Origin: Magnetococcus marinus MC-1
Lineage (GTDB): Bacteria; Pseudomonadota; Magnetococcia; Magnetococcales; Magnetococcaceae
Reading direction: 5' to 3'
Assembly (NCBI RefSeq): GCF_000014865.1
Contig: NC_008576.1
Location: 959,501 to 1,023,500 of the forward strand
Length of the DNA stretch: 64,000 nt
The notes under the pieces: model-generated
Told to the model about the DNA's origin: nothing
What the model saw: the letters and a program-made list of their open reading frames with translations, nothing else
The model's database searches: none
Shown: piece after piece, positions 19,665 to 27,805 of the stretch
Position numbering within the stretch: the first letter of the stretch is position 1
Layout: every line of letters begins with the position of its first letter
Position numbers and translations under genes: made by a program

Positions 19665-22600
19665 ATGCGTTTAATTAAAAACAGCGGCAATGACAGAGTT
19701 ATAGATGAACTGCGCAAGAGCCTGCCGGCGGGTTCACAGTTGAGCATCGCCTCTTCGCATTTCTCCCTGTTTGCTTTTGCGGAATTGCGTGAACGGCTCG
19801 CTAGGGGAAAACAGTGCCGTTTGGTCATGCCAGCGCTTGACTCTGCCAATATCCAACTGCTGGGAACCGACTCCGACCGGCTTGCCAGGAATCGCCTTCA
19901 GAACAGATGGCTCGCAGCTCAATGCATGGCGTGGCTCAAGGCCAAGGCCGAAGTCCGTCTCGCTGCTTCGCCACTGCCCCAGGCGGCGCTGGTGACGGAA
20001 GGGGTGACGCCGGTGGCAAACCACGTCATTACCGGCAACTGTTCATTTACCACGGAAGGGCTGGGGCTGGCTCCCAACGCGCCCTTCAGCCTGATTCAAT
20101 GCTCGGAGACCGACGAGGAGTGGCAGCTCTTAAACGGCTGGTTTGCAAACCTGTGGTCCGGTCTGCCCAGATCCGATGCCGGAAGCAAGGCGCTGTTGGC
20201 AAAGCTCGGTGAGATCGCTGACCACCGTCCCCCATTTCACGTCTACCTGATGATACTCCACCATCTGTTCCGGGATCTCGGTGAGGAGCTGGACGAGGAG
20301 CGGATCATCCGCTCTGCCACCGGCATCCGTGACACGGTTGTCTGGCGCAAGCTCTATAAGTTCCAGCGGGATGGCGTCTTCGGAGCTATCGACAAGCTGG
20401 AACGCTTCGGCGGCTGCATCATCGCCGACAGCGTGGGTCTTGGTAAGACCTTCGAGGCGCTGGCGGTCATCAAGTACTTTGAGCTGCGTAACGACCGGGT
20501 TCTGGTTCTCTGTCCCAAACGCCTGCGAGACAACTGGACCCTCTACAAGGCCAACGACCGGCGCAACATCCTCTCCGCCGACCGTTTCAATTATGACGTA
20601 CTCAACCATACCGACCTCTCCCGGGATGGCGGGCTGTCTGGGGAGCTTGACCTCTCCTACATCAACTGGGGCAACTACGACCTAGTGGTCATCGACGAGT
20701 CCCACAACTTCCGCAACAAGCCCACCCACAAAGGGCGAGAAAGCCGCTACGAACGGCTCATGCAGCGGGTCATCAAGGCGGGGGTGCGGACCCGGGTGCT
20801 GATGCTCTCCGCCACGCCGGTGAACAACCGTCTGGCCGACCTCAAGAACCAGATCGCCTTCATTACCGAAGGCAACGACGGCGCGTTCGTGGATCAGGGC
20901 ATTCCCAGCATCGAGGCGACCATCCGCCTGGCCCAGACCCAGTTCAACAAGTGGCTGGACCTGCCCAACGCCGGACGCCGCCAGGACATGTTGACGGAGA
21001 TGCTGGGTTTCGACTACTTCAAGCTGCTGGACATGCTGACCATCGCCCGGTCGCGCAAGCATGTGGAGAAGTACTACGGCACCGCCGAGACCGGCAAATT
21101 TCCAGAACGCCTCACGCCCCGCAACATCAAGGCCGACGTGGACTCCTCCGGCCGCTTCCCGCCGGTCCGGGAGATCAACGACGACATACGCCGCCTGAAT
21201 CTGGCTGCCTATGCGCCGTTGCGCTATCTCCTGCCGGGCAGGCTGGCCGCCTACGAGGCCAAGTACGATACCCAGGTGCGCGGGGGGCAGGGCCGCTTTC
21301 GTCAGGTGGACCGGGAAGAGAGCATGGTTCATCTGATCCGGGTCAACCTGCTCAAGCGGATGGAGAGTTCCGTCCACGCTTTCGCGCTCACCTTGGAGCG
21401 GCAACTGACCCAGGTGGATGGGTTGCTGGAGAAACTCGATTCCCACATTCAGGATGTGGAGGCGCTGTCCATTGACGAGGTGGATGTGGACGATCCCACC
21501 TTTGAGACCCTGTTGATCGGAACCAAAGTCAAGGTGCTGTTGCAGGATGTGGATGCCATCCGCTGGCGGCAGGAGCTGGAGGATGACCATGACCGCCTAG
21601 CCCGACTGCATGCTGAGGCCACCCAGGTTGGATACGAGCGGGACGCCAAGCTGGCAGAGTTAAAGGCACTCATTGCAGACAAGGTAGAAAACCCGCTCAA
21701 CCCCGGCAATCGCAAAATGATCATCTTCACCGCCTTCGCTGACACGGCGGAATACCTCTATCGGGATCTTTCCGTTTGGGTCCGCGCCCAATATGGCATA
21801 GAGAGCGCCCAGGTTACTGGTGCGGGCGGCAATAAATGCACGCTGAAGAAGATCCGTTCGGATCTGGGTGGCATTCTGTCATCCTTCTCCCCTCGTTCAA
21901 AAGAACGGCCTGAAGAGATGGCCCAGGAAGGGGAACTGGATCTGCTCATCGCCACCGACTGCATCTCCGAAGGGCAGAACCTCCAGGATTGCGACACTCT
22001 GGTCAACTATGACATTCACTGGAACCCGGTGCGCATCATCCAGCGCTTTGGGCGCATCGACCGCATCGGTTCGCCCAACGCCCGTATCCAACTGGTCAAC
22101 TTCTGGCCTAATATGGAGCTGGACGAGTACATCAACCTGGAGCAACGGGTGAGCGGGCGCATGGTGCTGTTGGACATCTCCGCCACCGGCGAGGAGAACG
22201 TTATCGAGCACCAGTCCGGCGACCAGATGAACGACCTGGAGTATCGGCGCAAGCAGCTGCTCAAGCTTCAGGAAGCAGTCATCGACATGGAGGAGATCGA
22301 AGGCGGCATCTCCATCACCGATATGACCCTGAACGACTTCCGCATGGACTTGGCCGGATTCCAGCGCGGGGGCGGCGTGGAACTGGAGCGGATGCCGTTG
22401 GGTTCCATGGCGGTGGCCAGCTCCCTTGGTCTAGGGGATTCCATCGTGCCACCCGGCGTCATCTTTTGCCTGCGGGCCGAAGCGGGCGCGGCCCGCGATG
22501 GCATTGATGGAAAAAGCGGGCCGGAGCCGGGCTATCCGCTCTCGCCCCACTATTTGGTGCATGTGGGTGAGGATGGCGCGGTGCTGTTGCCCTTCACCCA

Positions 22601-22898
22601 GGCCAAACGGATTCTGGATCGGCTGCGCAAGGTGGCCCTGGAGCGGACCGATGTGGATGCGGCAATCTGTGAACGGTTCGACCGGGCGAGTAAAGGAGGG
22701 CGGGAGATGGGGCTGTGGCAGGATCTGCTGGCCAAGGGGGTGGGTTCCATCCTCGGGAAAAAAGAGGAGCGTGCTATGGCCAGTCTCTTCTCTCCTGGTG
22801 GCACCCATGCCATGCAGGGGGAGTTTTCGGGCATCTACGATTTCGAGGTGGTGGCTTGGCTGGCTATTTTGCCGGAGGACGGAGAGACCACGGCATGA
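19665..22898 (+). CDS. SNF2-family helicase, first gene of the defence operon
   Basis: A large DNA-dependent ATPase of 1077 residues. ATG 19665 is preferred because GGAAGG lies at 19653-19658. The first ~170 residues resemble the phospholipase-D-like N-terminal region often found on such helicases (SSHFSLFAFAELRERL), but I see no clear HxK catalytic motif. The helicase core has motif I (DSVGLGKT, near residue 255), motif II (VIDESHN, near 340), motif III (LSATPVNN), motif V (ATDCISEGQNL) and motif VI (QRFGRIDRIG, near 790). The C-terminal part is variable and has no nuclease motif I can identify. Its stop overlaps the start of the DUF4391 gene (ATGA). Helicases of this kind accompany restriction-modification genes in defence islands; translocation on foreign DNA is the likely job. 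Confidence 0.88.
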   Translation: MRLIKNSGNDRVIDELRKSLPAGSQLSIASSHFSLFAFAELRERLARGKQCRLVMPALDSANIQLLGTDSDRLARNRLQNRWLAAQCMAWLKAKAEVRLAASPLPQAALVTEGVTPVANHVITGNCSFTTEGLGLAPNAPFSLIQCSETDEEWQLLNGWFANLWSGLPRSDAGSKALLAKLGEIADHRPPFHVYLMILHHLFRDLGEELDEERIIRSATGIRDTVVWRKLYKFQRDGVFGAIDKLERFGGCIIADSVGLGKTFEALAVIKYFELRNDRVLVLCPKRLRDNWTLYKANDRRNILSADRFNYDVLNHTDLSRDGGLSGELDLSYINWGNYDLVVIDESHNFRNKPTHKGRESRYERLMQRVIKAGVRTRVLMLSATPVNNRLADLKNQIAFITEGNDGAFVDQGIPSIEATIRLAQTQFNKWLDLPNAGRRQDMLTEMLGFDYFKLLDMLTIARSRKHVEKYYGTAETGKFPERLTPRNIKADVDSSGRFPPVREINDDIRRLNLAAYAPLRYLLPGRLAAYEAKYDTQVRGGQGRFRQVDREESMVHLIRVNLLKRMESSVHAFALTLERQLTQVDGLLEKLDSHIQDVEALSIDEVDVDDPTFETLLIGTKVKVLLQDVDAIRWRQELEDDHDRLARLHAEATQVGYERDAKLAELKALIADKVENPLNPGNRKMIIFTAFADTAEYLYRDLSVWVRAQYGIESAQVTGAGGNKCTLKKIRSDLGGILSSFSPRSKERPEEMAQEGELDLLIATDCISEGQNLQDCDTLVNYDIHWNPVRIIQRFGRIDRIGSPNARIQLVNFWPNMELDEYINLEQRVSGRMVLLDISATGEENVIEHQSGDQMNDLEYRRKQLLKLQEAVIDMEEIEGGISITDMTLNDFRMDLAGFQRGGGVELERMPLGSMAVASSLGLGDSIVPPGVIFCLRAEAGAARDGIDGKSGPEPGYPLSPHYLVHVGEDGAVLLPFTQAKRILDRLRKVALERTDVDAAICERFDRASKGGREMGLWQDLLAKGVGSILGKKEERAMASLFSPGGTHAMQGEFSGIYDFEVVAWLAILPEDGETTA

Positions 22899-23656
22899 TG
22901 GACGCGGCCCGCATCATCGACGCTTTGGGGTTGCCCGACGACGCCCGGGTGGACAAAAAAGTGCCCAAGAAGCTCCTGCTGGAACAGGGCGCGCCCACGG
23001 CGGCGGACAAGCGGCTGATTCAGGAGGGCATCGAGGCGCTGCACTGGATCGCCGCGCTCAAGCCGGGCAACGTGGCGGTGCCGGTCTTTCGGGATGAGGT
23101 GCGGGCATATACGGAGCTGGCGGTGGCCCATGCCGTGTTGCGGCCCAAGGCGAGGACGGCCCGGCTGCTGGAGCTGATCCACCGGGCCATTCCCTATCCG
23201 CTGGCACTGCTGGTGACCGGAGATGAAGGGGTACTCTTCTCCCTGGCCCACAAGCGGTTTTCTCAGGGGGAGGCGGGCCGTGTGGTGCTGGATGGCGTGG
23301 TGGCCGTTGAACGGCTGGGGGATGGCGATGGCGTGGAAGCGGCGTTTCTGGAGGCCCTGGCCCTCTCCCGGCAGAACGCAACCGACCTCTACGCCCTCTA
23401 CCAGGGGTGGATGGGGCGGATGATCGCCTTGACGGCGGCCCGGTTGACCGGAATCTATGGGGTGTCGGCGTCGGTGGAAGGGGACCAGGACCGGCGCGAG
23501 GTGCTTCGGGAGCATGAGGAGCTGATAAAGAAGCTGGCGGGATTGAGCGCCCAGGCGGCCAAGGAGAAGCAGCTCAACCGCCGGGTGGAATTGAACGTGG
23601 AGATTCAGGGTATTCAAAAGGCATTGGACGCGCTTGTCGTCCGGTTGAAGGGATAA
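22895..23656 (+). CDS. DUF4391 domain protein
   Basis: A protein of 253 residues that overlaps the helicase stop by four bases, so the two are translationally coupled. It matches the DUF4391 pattern as I know it: an N-terminal LGLPDDARVDKKVPKKLLLE, then GIEALHWIAALKPGNVAVP, the PYPLALLV strand, and a coiled-coil end rich in K/E/L/A (residues ~205-250). DUF4391 proteins are repeatedly found immediately after this kind of SNF2 helicase. They have no catalytic motif that I can see and may be an adaptor or DNA-binding subunit of the helicase. Function is unknown. Confidence 0.75.
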   Translation: MMDAARIIDALGLPDDARVDKKVPKKLLLEQGAPTAADKRLIQEGIEALHWIAALKPGNVAVPVFRDEVRAYTELAVAHAVLRPKARTARLLELIHRAIPYPLALLVTGDEGVLFSLAHKRFSQGEAGRVVLDGVVAVERLGDGDGVEAAFLEALALSRQNATDLYALYQGWMGRMIALTAARLTGIYGVSASVEGDQDRREVLREHEELIKKLAGLSAQAAKEKQLNRRVELNVEIQGIQKALDALVVRLKG

Positions 23657-23667
23657 GGAACGAGGAG

Positions 23668-24195
23668 ATGACCGTGCCTGTCGAGAAGAAAATCGTCATT
23701 ATCGCCGGGCCGAACGGCGCGGGCAAGACCACCTTCGCCCGGGAGTTCCTTCCCAATGAGGCGCGCTGCCCGGCCTTTGTCAATGCGGATCTGATCGCCG
23801 CCGGGCTTTCTCCCTTTGCGCCGGAGCGGGCGGCGATTCAGGCCGGACGATTGATGTTGCGCGCCATGGCCGATCATGTGGCGGCAGGGCGCAGCTTTGC
23901 CTTTGAGACCACCTTGAGCGGCAGGGGATATGCCCGTTCCATCCCGCAATGGCAGGCGATGGGATACCATGTGAAACTGTTTTTTCTGGAACTACCGGAT
24001 GTACAAATGGCCATCGACCGTGTGGCAATGCGGGTTCGGCAGGGGGGGCACGATGTACCGGTTGAGACCATCCACCGGCGTTTTGCGGTGGGGAGGCGAA
24101 ATTTTGTCGAAATCTACCGGGATATTGTCGATGCTTGGGCGCATTATGACAATGCGGATATGGTTCCCAGGCTGATTGAATGGAGCGAACGATGA
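23668..24195 (+). CDS. Zeta-toxin-like P-loop kinase/ATPase (COG4185 type)
   Basis: A 175-residue protein with Walker A GPNGAGKTT at residues ~14-22, followed by the family blocks FVNADLIAAGLSPF, SFAFETTLSG, YHVKLFF and VRQGGHDVP with RRF. These are typical of the COG4185 branch of the zeta-toxin superfamily, small kinases thought to act on UDP-sugars or nucleotides. The start is 11 bases after the DUF4391 stop. Its stop overlaps the ATG of a 63-residue partner. A two-gene toxin-antitoxin or accessory pair is likely; the sugar kinase activity is not shown by the sequence. Its position inside a restriction operon, rather than alone, is noteworthy. Confidence 0.8.
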   Translation: MTVPVEKKIVIIAGPNGAGKTTFAREFLPNEARCPAFVNADLIAAGLSPFAPERAAIQAGRLMLRAMADHVAAGRSFAFETTLSGRGYARSIPQWQAMGYHVKLFFLELPDVQMAIDRVAMRVRQGGHDVPVETIHRRFAVGRRNFVEIYRDIVDAWAHYDNADMVPRLIEWSER

Positions 24196-24383
24196 ACGGA
24201 AAACCATTGAGTGAAGCGCGGGACGCTGATTTGCGTCATGCTCAGGTTGCCATGGAGCGTGCGGCGCGGCGCGCCCGGGAGTTGGCGGCCCGCACGGGCA
24301 CGGGGGTGGTGGTGATGCATGAAGGCCGCATCGTCACGGAGCGCCCCACCTTGGAGGACATCGAAAGAGAGCAACAACAATGA
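24192..24383 (+). CDS. Small partner of the zeta-like ATPase
   Basis: A 63-residue protein starting at ATG 24192, which overlaps the stop of the upstream gene (ATGA). An upstream in-frame ATG at 24180 is possible but would overlap more. It is charged and helical (ARDADLRHAQVAMERAARRARELAARTGTG) and ends in VVVMHEGRIV plus a short acidic tail. Similar small proteins follow COG4185 ATPase genes in other bacteria, which suggests an antitoxin or regulator. The stop overlaps the start of mod. Confidence 0.7.
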   Translation: MNGKPLSEARDADLRHAQVAMERAARRARELAARTGTGVVVMHEGRIVTERPTLEDIEREQQQ

Positions 24384-26329
24384 CCATGAAGAAGATCGAA
24401 CCCGGCGACCCCATGACCCAGAGCGCCGACGTGAAGGCGGAGAACATAGAGCAGCTGAAGGCTCTTTTCCCGGAGCTGGTCACCGAGGGGCCGCAGGGGA
24501 CGGCCATCAACGTGGACGTCCTCAAGGCGTTGGTGGGCGACGCCACGGTGACCGACGCCGAGGAGAAATACGGCCTCAACTGGCATGGCAAGCGGCTGGC
24601 GCGGCAGATCGCCCTGACCCCTTCCACTGGCACCCTGCGCCCCTGTCGGGAGGAGAGCGTGGATTGGGACACCACCCGGAACCTCATGATCGAGGGGGAC
24701 AATCTGGAGGTGCTCAAGCTGTTGCAGAAGAGCTATGCCGGCAAGGTCAAGATGATCTACATCGACCCGCCCTACAACACCGGCAAGGATTTCGTCTACC
24801 CGGACGACTTCCGCGACAACATCCGCAACTACCTGGAACTGACCGGCCAGACCGACGGCGAGGGCCGCCGCGTCACCAGCAACACCGAGGCCTCGGGGCG
24901 GTTCCATACCGACTGGCTGAACATGATGTATCCCCGCTTGCGGTTGGCGCGGAATTTGTTGCGGGATGATGGGGTGATATTTATTTCACTTGATGACACA
25001 GAAGTTGCTAATGCCCGATCTGTCTGCGATGACATTTTTGGCGCTGAGAACTTTGTTGCTAACATCGTTTGGCAGAAGAAATATGCCGTTTCAAATGATG
25101 ATCCCGGAATCGGGGTAATGCACGATCATATTATCGCGTACCGAAAATCTGAAACGTTTAAGCGTGGGCTCCTCCCAAGAACAAAGGAGCAAAACGACAG
25201 ATACTCGAATCCAGATAATGACCCAAGAGGAGAGTGGGCATCTGATAACTATGTTAGCAACAAGTCAAAAGATGAAAGGCCTACCTTATGGTACTCCATT
25301 AAGCACCCTAGAACCGGGGAAGAAGTCTGGCCAGAAGAGCATGCTGTATGGCGCTACACGAAGGACAAGCACGATCAACTGGAGCGCGAAGGGAGGCTTT
25401 ACTGGGGGCCAGATCATTCTTACAGAAAGCCGAGATTAAAGAGGTACCTTAATGAGGTTCAACAGGGTATTGTGCCTCCAACTTGGTGGAAATTTGAAGA
25501 TAGCGGACATAATGATGAAGGTCAGAAAGAGACAGCAAAACTCATTGGGAAAAAGGTTTTTAGCACTCCAAAACCCATAAGACTCCTTGAAAGACTTCTT
25601 GAGGTTGGTGCTCCTGATGGAGGGATAGTTGTAGATTTTTTTGCGGGTTCAGGTGCATTTGGGCATGCTGCTATCAGCAGAAATTCAAAAATAAGCGCTG
25701 ATAGCTTGAAATATGTATTAGTACAACTACCTGAACCAATAGATGGATCGTCTAGCGATCAGAAAGTGCCAGCTGCATTTTGTGACAGCATCAACCGCCC
25801 CCATAATATCTCTGAGATCACCAAGGAACGCCTCCGCCGCGCCGGAAAGAAGATCAAGGAGAAAAACCCGCTCTTTGCCGGCGACACCGGCTTCCGCGTT
25901 TTCAAGCTGGACACCAGCAACATCCGCCCCTGGCAGCCGGACCGGGACGACCTGGAGAAGACCCTCTTCAACCATCAAGAACATCTGGTGGAAGGCCGCA
26001 GCGAGCAGGACATCCTGTTCGAGCTGCTGCTGAAGCTGGGTCTGGACCTGACGGTTCCCATGGAGCAACGCGCCTTCGCCGGCAAGACGGTCCACAGCAT
26101 CGGCCTGGGGGCGCTCATGGTCTGCCTGGCCGAACAGATCAAACGCGCCGACGTGGAGCCCCTGGCCCAGGGCATACTCGACTGGTGGCGGGAGCTGGCC
26201 CCGGCAGTGCCGGTGCAGTTCGTCTTCCGCGACAGTGGCTTTGCCGACGATGTGGCCAAGACCAATCTGGCCGCCATCCTGGAGCAGAACATCCCCTCCG
26301 ACCAACTGGCCGGCATCCGTAGTTTGTGA
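24380..26329 (+). CDS. mod: Type III DNA-methyltransferase (Mod, beta-class N6-adenine)
   Basis: The modification and recognition subunit of a type III restriction system, 649 residues. It transfers methyl from S-adenosylmethionine to adenine in one strand of an asymmetric site. The catalytic motif IV DPPYNTG is at residues 129-135 and the AdoMet motif I DFFAGSG at 419-425. The order IV-then-I is the beta class typical of Mod. Between them lies the target-recognition region. From about 24960 to 25790 the DNA is clearly AT-rich with different codon choice, while both ends of the gene are GC-rich: a mosaic, most likely from exchange of the recognition domain. It overlaps the preceding small gene and is followed within 10 bases by the HTH gene; the Res subunit is two genes further on. 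Confidence 0.92.
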   Translation: MTMKKIEPGDPMTQSADVKAENIEQLKALFPELVTEGPQGTAINVDVLKALVGDATVTDAEEKYGLNWHGKRLARQIALTPSTGTLRPCREESVDWDTTRNLMIEGDNLEVLKLLQKSYAGKVKMIYIDPPYNTGKDFVYPDDFRDNIRNYLELTGQTDGEGRRVTSNTEASGRFHTDWLNMMYPRLRLARNLLRDDGVIFISLDDTEVANARSVCDDIFGAENFVANIVWQKKYAVSNDDPGIGVMHDHIIAYRKSETFKRGLLPRTKEQNDRYSNPDNDPRGEWASDNYVSNKSKDERPTLWYSIKHPRTGEEVWPEEHAVWRYTKDKHDQLEREGRLYWGPDHSYRKPRLKRYLNEVQQGIVPPTWWKFEDSGHNDEGQKETAKLIGKKVFSTPKPIRLLERLLEVGAPDGGIVVDFFAGSGAFGHAAISRNSKISADSLKYVLVQLPEPIDGSSSDQKVPAAFCDSINRPHNISEITKERLRRAGKKIKEKNPLFAGDTGFRVFKLDTSNIRPWQPDRDDLEKTLFNHQEHLVEGRSEQDILFELLLKLGLDLTVPMEQRAFAGKTVHSIGLGALMVCLAEQIKRADVEPLAQGILDWWRELAPAVPVQFVFRDSGFADDVAKTNLAAILEQNIPSDQLAGIRSL

Positions 26330-26339
26330 GGAGATGACG

Positions 26340-27359
26340 ATGAGCAAGGACCTCACCAACTCTCCAATCGACCGCCAGAATATCCTGAACAACCCCTATG
26401 CGCTGGCTGAAATCGAGAAAGCGGCAGGCATTCAGGGAATTCCGTTTGAGGGTAGAACGGTGGTGCTCAAGGAACAGGTGTCCGCCTTCTTCGAAGTGAC
26501 CCCCAGGACCATCGACAACTATCTCGACAGGCATGGAGACGAACTGCGTCAGAACGGCTATGAGGTGCTCCGTGGTAACCGTTTGAAAAGTTTCAAACAA
26601 GTTCTTGTTGCCCACGGTGGTAACGAAATGGATTTCGTGACCAAAACCACGGCGCTCGGCATCTTCGATTTTCGGGCATTCCTCAACATTGCCATGCTGG
26701 TTTCGGAAAGCCCTCGCGCAAGACTTCTGCGGCAAGCCATCCTTGATATCGTCATCGACACCATCAATCAGCGGACCGGCGGTGGAACCAAATACATCAA
26801 TAAACGTGATGAAGAGTTTCTCAGTTCGGCTTTTGAAGGCGAAAACTACCGCAAACAGTTTACGGACGCGCTGCGGGACTGCGTGGCGATGGGCAATTTT
26901 AAATATGCGGTCTTTACCAATAAGATCTACGTCAGCATATTCCTGGAAAAGGCTCATGAATACAGGCAGGTTCTGAAGCTTGAGCAGAGCGAAAAGATCC
27001 GTGACACGTTCTATGCGGAAGTCCTTGACCTGATCGCGGCCTATGAAAGCGGGTTCGCCGACCTGTTGCAGAAGAAATGCCGGGAAAAGGGAAGCGCTCT
27101 CAGCACTTGGGAAGTGGATGCTCTGTTTGCAGAATTCGAGTCCCAAGCCTTGTGGAACCCGTTGGTCGAAAAAGCTCGCAACAAGATGGCAAGTCGGGAT
27201 CTGGCCTTTCGGGATGCACTCCATCTACGACTCAAAGAGTACATCACCCCTGTCCAAAGAGAAGACTTCGAACGGTTTATTGGCGATAAGAGCAAGGATT
27301 TGGCTGAGAGGCTGGAAGAGGCCAAGGAGGTTCTCAAACGCCTGAAGGAGCGCGGGTAG
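26340..27359 (+). CDS. HTH DNA-binding protein paired with Doc (RhuM-like)
   Basis: A 339-residue protein. ATG 26340 is preferred because AGGAG lies at 26328-26332; an in-frame ATG at 26334 is also possible. The N-terminal third contains a likely helix-turn-helix (LKEQVSAFFEVTPRTIDNYLD). The middle resembles virulence-protein/RhuM and Fic-associated DNA-binding proteins (RAFLNIAMLVSESPRARLLRQAILDI). The C-terminal part is charged and helical, ending in a coiled coil. The stop codon overlaps the GTG of the Doc gene, so the two are probably made in fixed ratio. It may act as antitoxin or repressor for Doc. The family assignment is less sure than the pairing. Confidence 0.65.
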   Translation: MSKDLTNSPIDRQNILNNPYALAEIEKAAGIQGIPFEGRTVVLKEQVSAFFEVTPRTIDNYLDRHGDELRQNGYEVLRGNRLKSFKQVLVAHGGNEMDFVTKTTALGIFDFRAFLNIAMLVSESPRARLLRQAILDIVIDTINQRTGGGTKYINKRDEEFLSSAFEGENYRKQFTDALRDCVAMGNFKYAVFTNKIYVSIFLEKAHEYRQVLKLEQSEKIRDTFYAEVLDLIAAYESGFADLLQKKCREKGSALSTWEVDALFAEFESQALWNPLVEKARNKMASRDLAFRDALHLRLKEYITPVQREDFERFIGDKSKDLAERLEEAKEVLKRLKERG

Positions 27360-27805
27360 TGGCCTTGATCTACCTTACCCTTGAACAGGCGATTGAGAGC
27401 CACAAACTCACCGTTGAAAAAAGCGGCGGCGGTTCCGATGGCCATTTGGAACTGGGTAAACTCGACAGTGTATTACAGCACATCCAGAATGATGATTATT
27501 ACCCGACCATGGCCGACAAGCTGACCCATCTCTTTTTCTGTGCCTGCAAGTTTCACAGTTTTCAGGACGGCAACAAGCGGATTGCCATTGTGCTCTGTGC
27601 CCAAATGCTGTTGCTGAACGGCTATCTCTACTGCACCAACGCCTTTCTGCCAGAGATGGAGAACATCAGTTATCACGTGGCCGCTGGGAACATCGATAAG
27701 GATTTGCTCCGAGAGATCATTACAGCCCATCTGGACGGCAACTCGGACGATGAGTCGTTGAAACTGAAAATTTATCACGCCATATCGGGGGGGCATCCCG
27801 CATGA
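27359..27805 (+). CDS. doc: Doc/Fic family toxin-like protein
   Basis: A 148-residue protein starting at GTG 27359, overlapping the upstream stop. The catalytic Fic motif is HSFQDGNKR (H66 onward), which fits the Doc form HxFx(D/N)xNKR. Doc phosphorylates elongation factor EF-Tu and stops translation; classical Fic proteins transfer AMP. The first residues (LIYLTLEQAIESH) match Doc rather than large Fic proteins. No inhibitory (S/T)xxxE(G/N) helix is evident, so a separate antitoxin is expected, and the HTH protein just upstream is the obvious candidate. Its stop overlaps the start of res (ATGA). Location between mod and res suggests a toxin released when the system is disturbed; this is inference. 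Confidence 0.85.
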   Translation: MALIYLTLEQAIESHKLTVEKSGGGSDGHLELGKLDSVLQHIQNDDYYPTMADKLTHLFFCACKFHSFQDGNKRIAIVLCAQMLLLNGYLYCTNAFLPEMENISYHVAAGNIDKDLLREIITAHLDGNSDDESLKLKIYHAISGGHPA

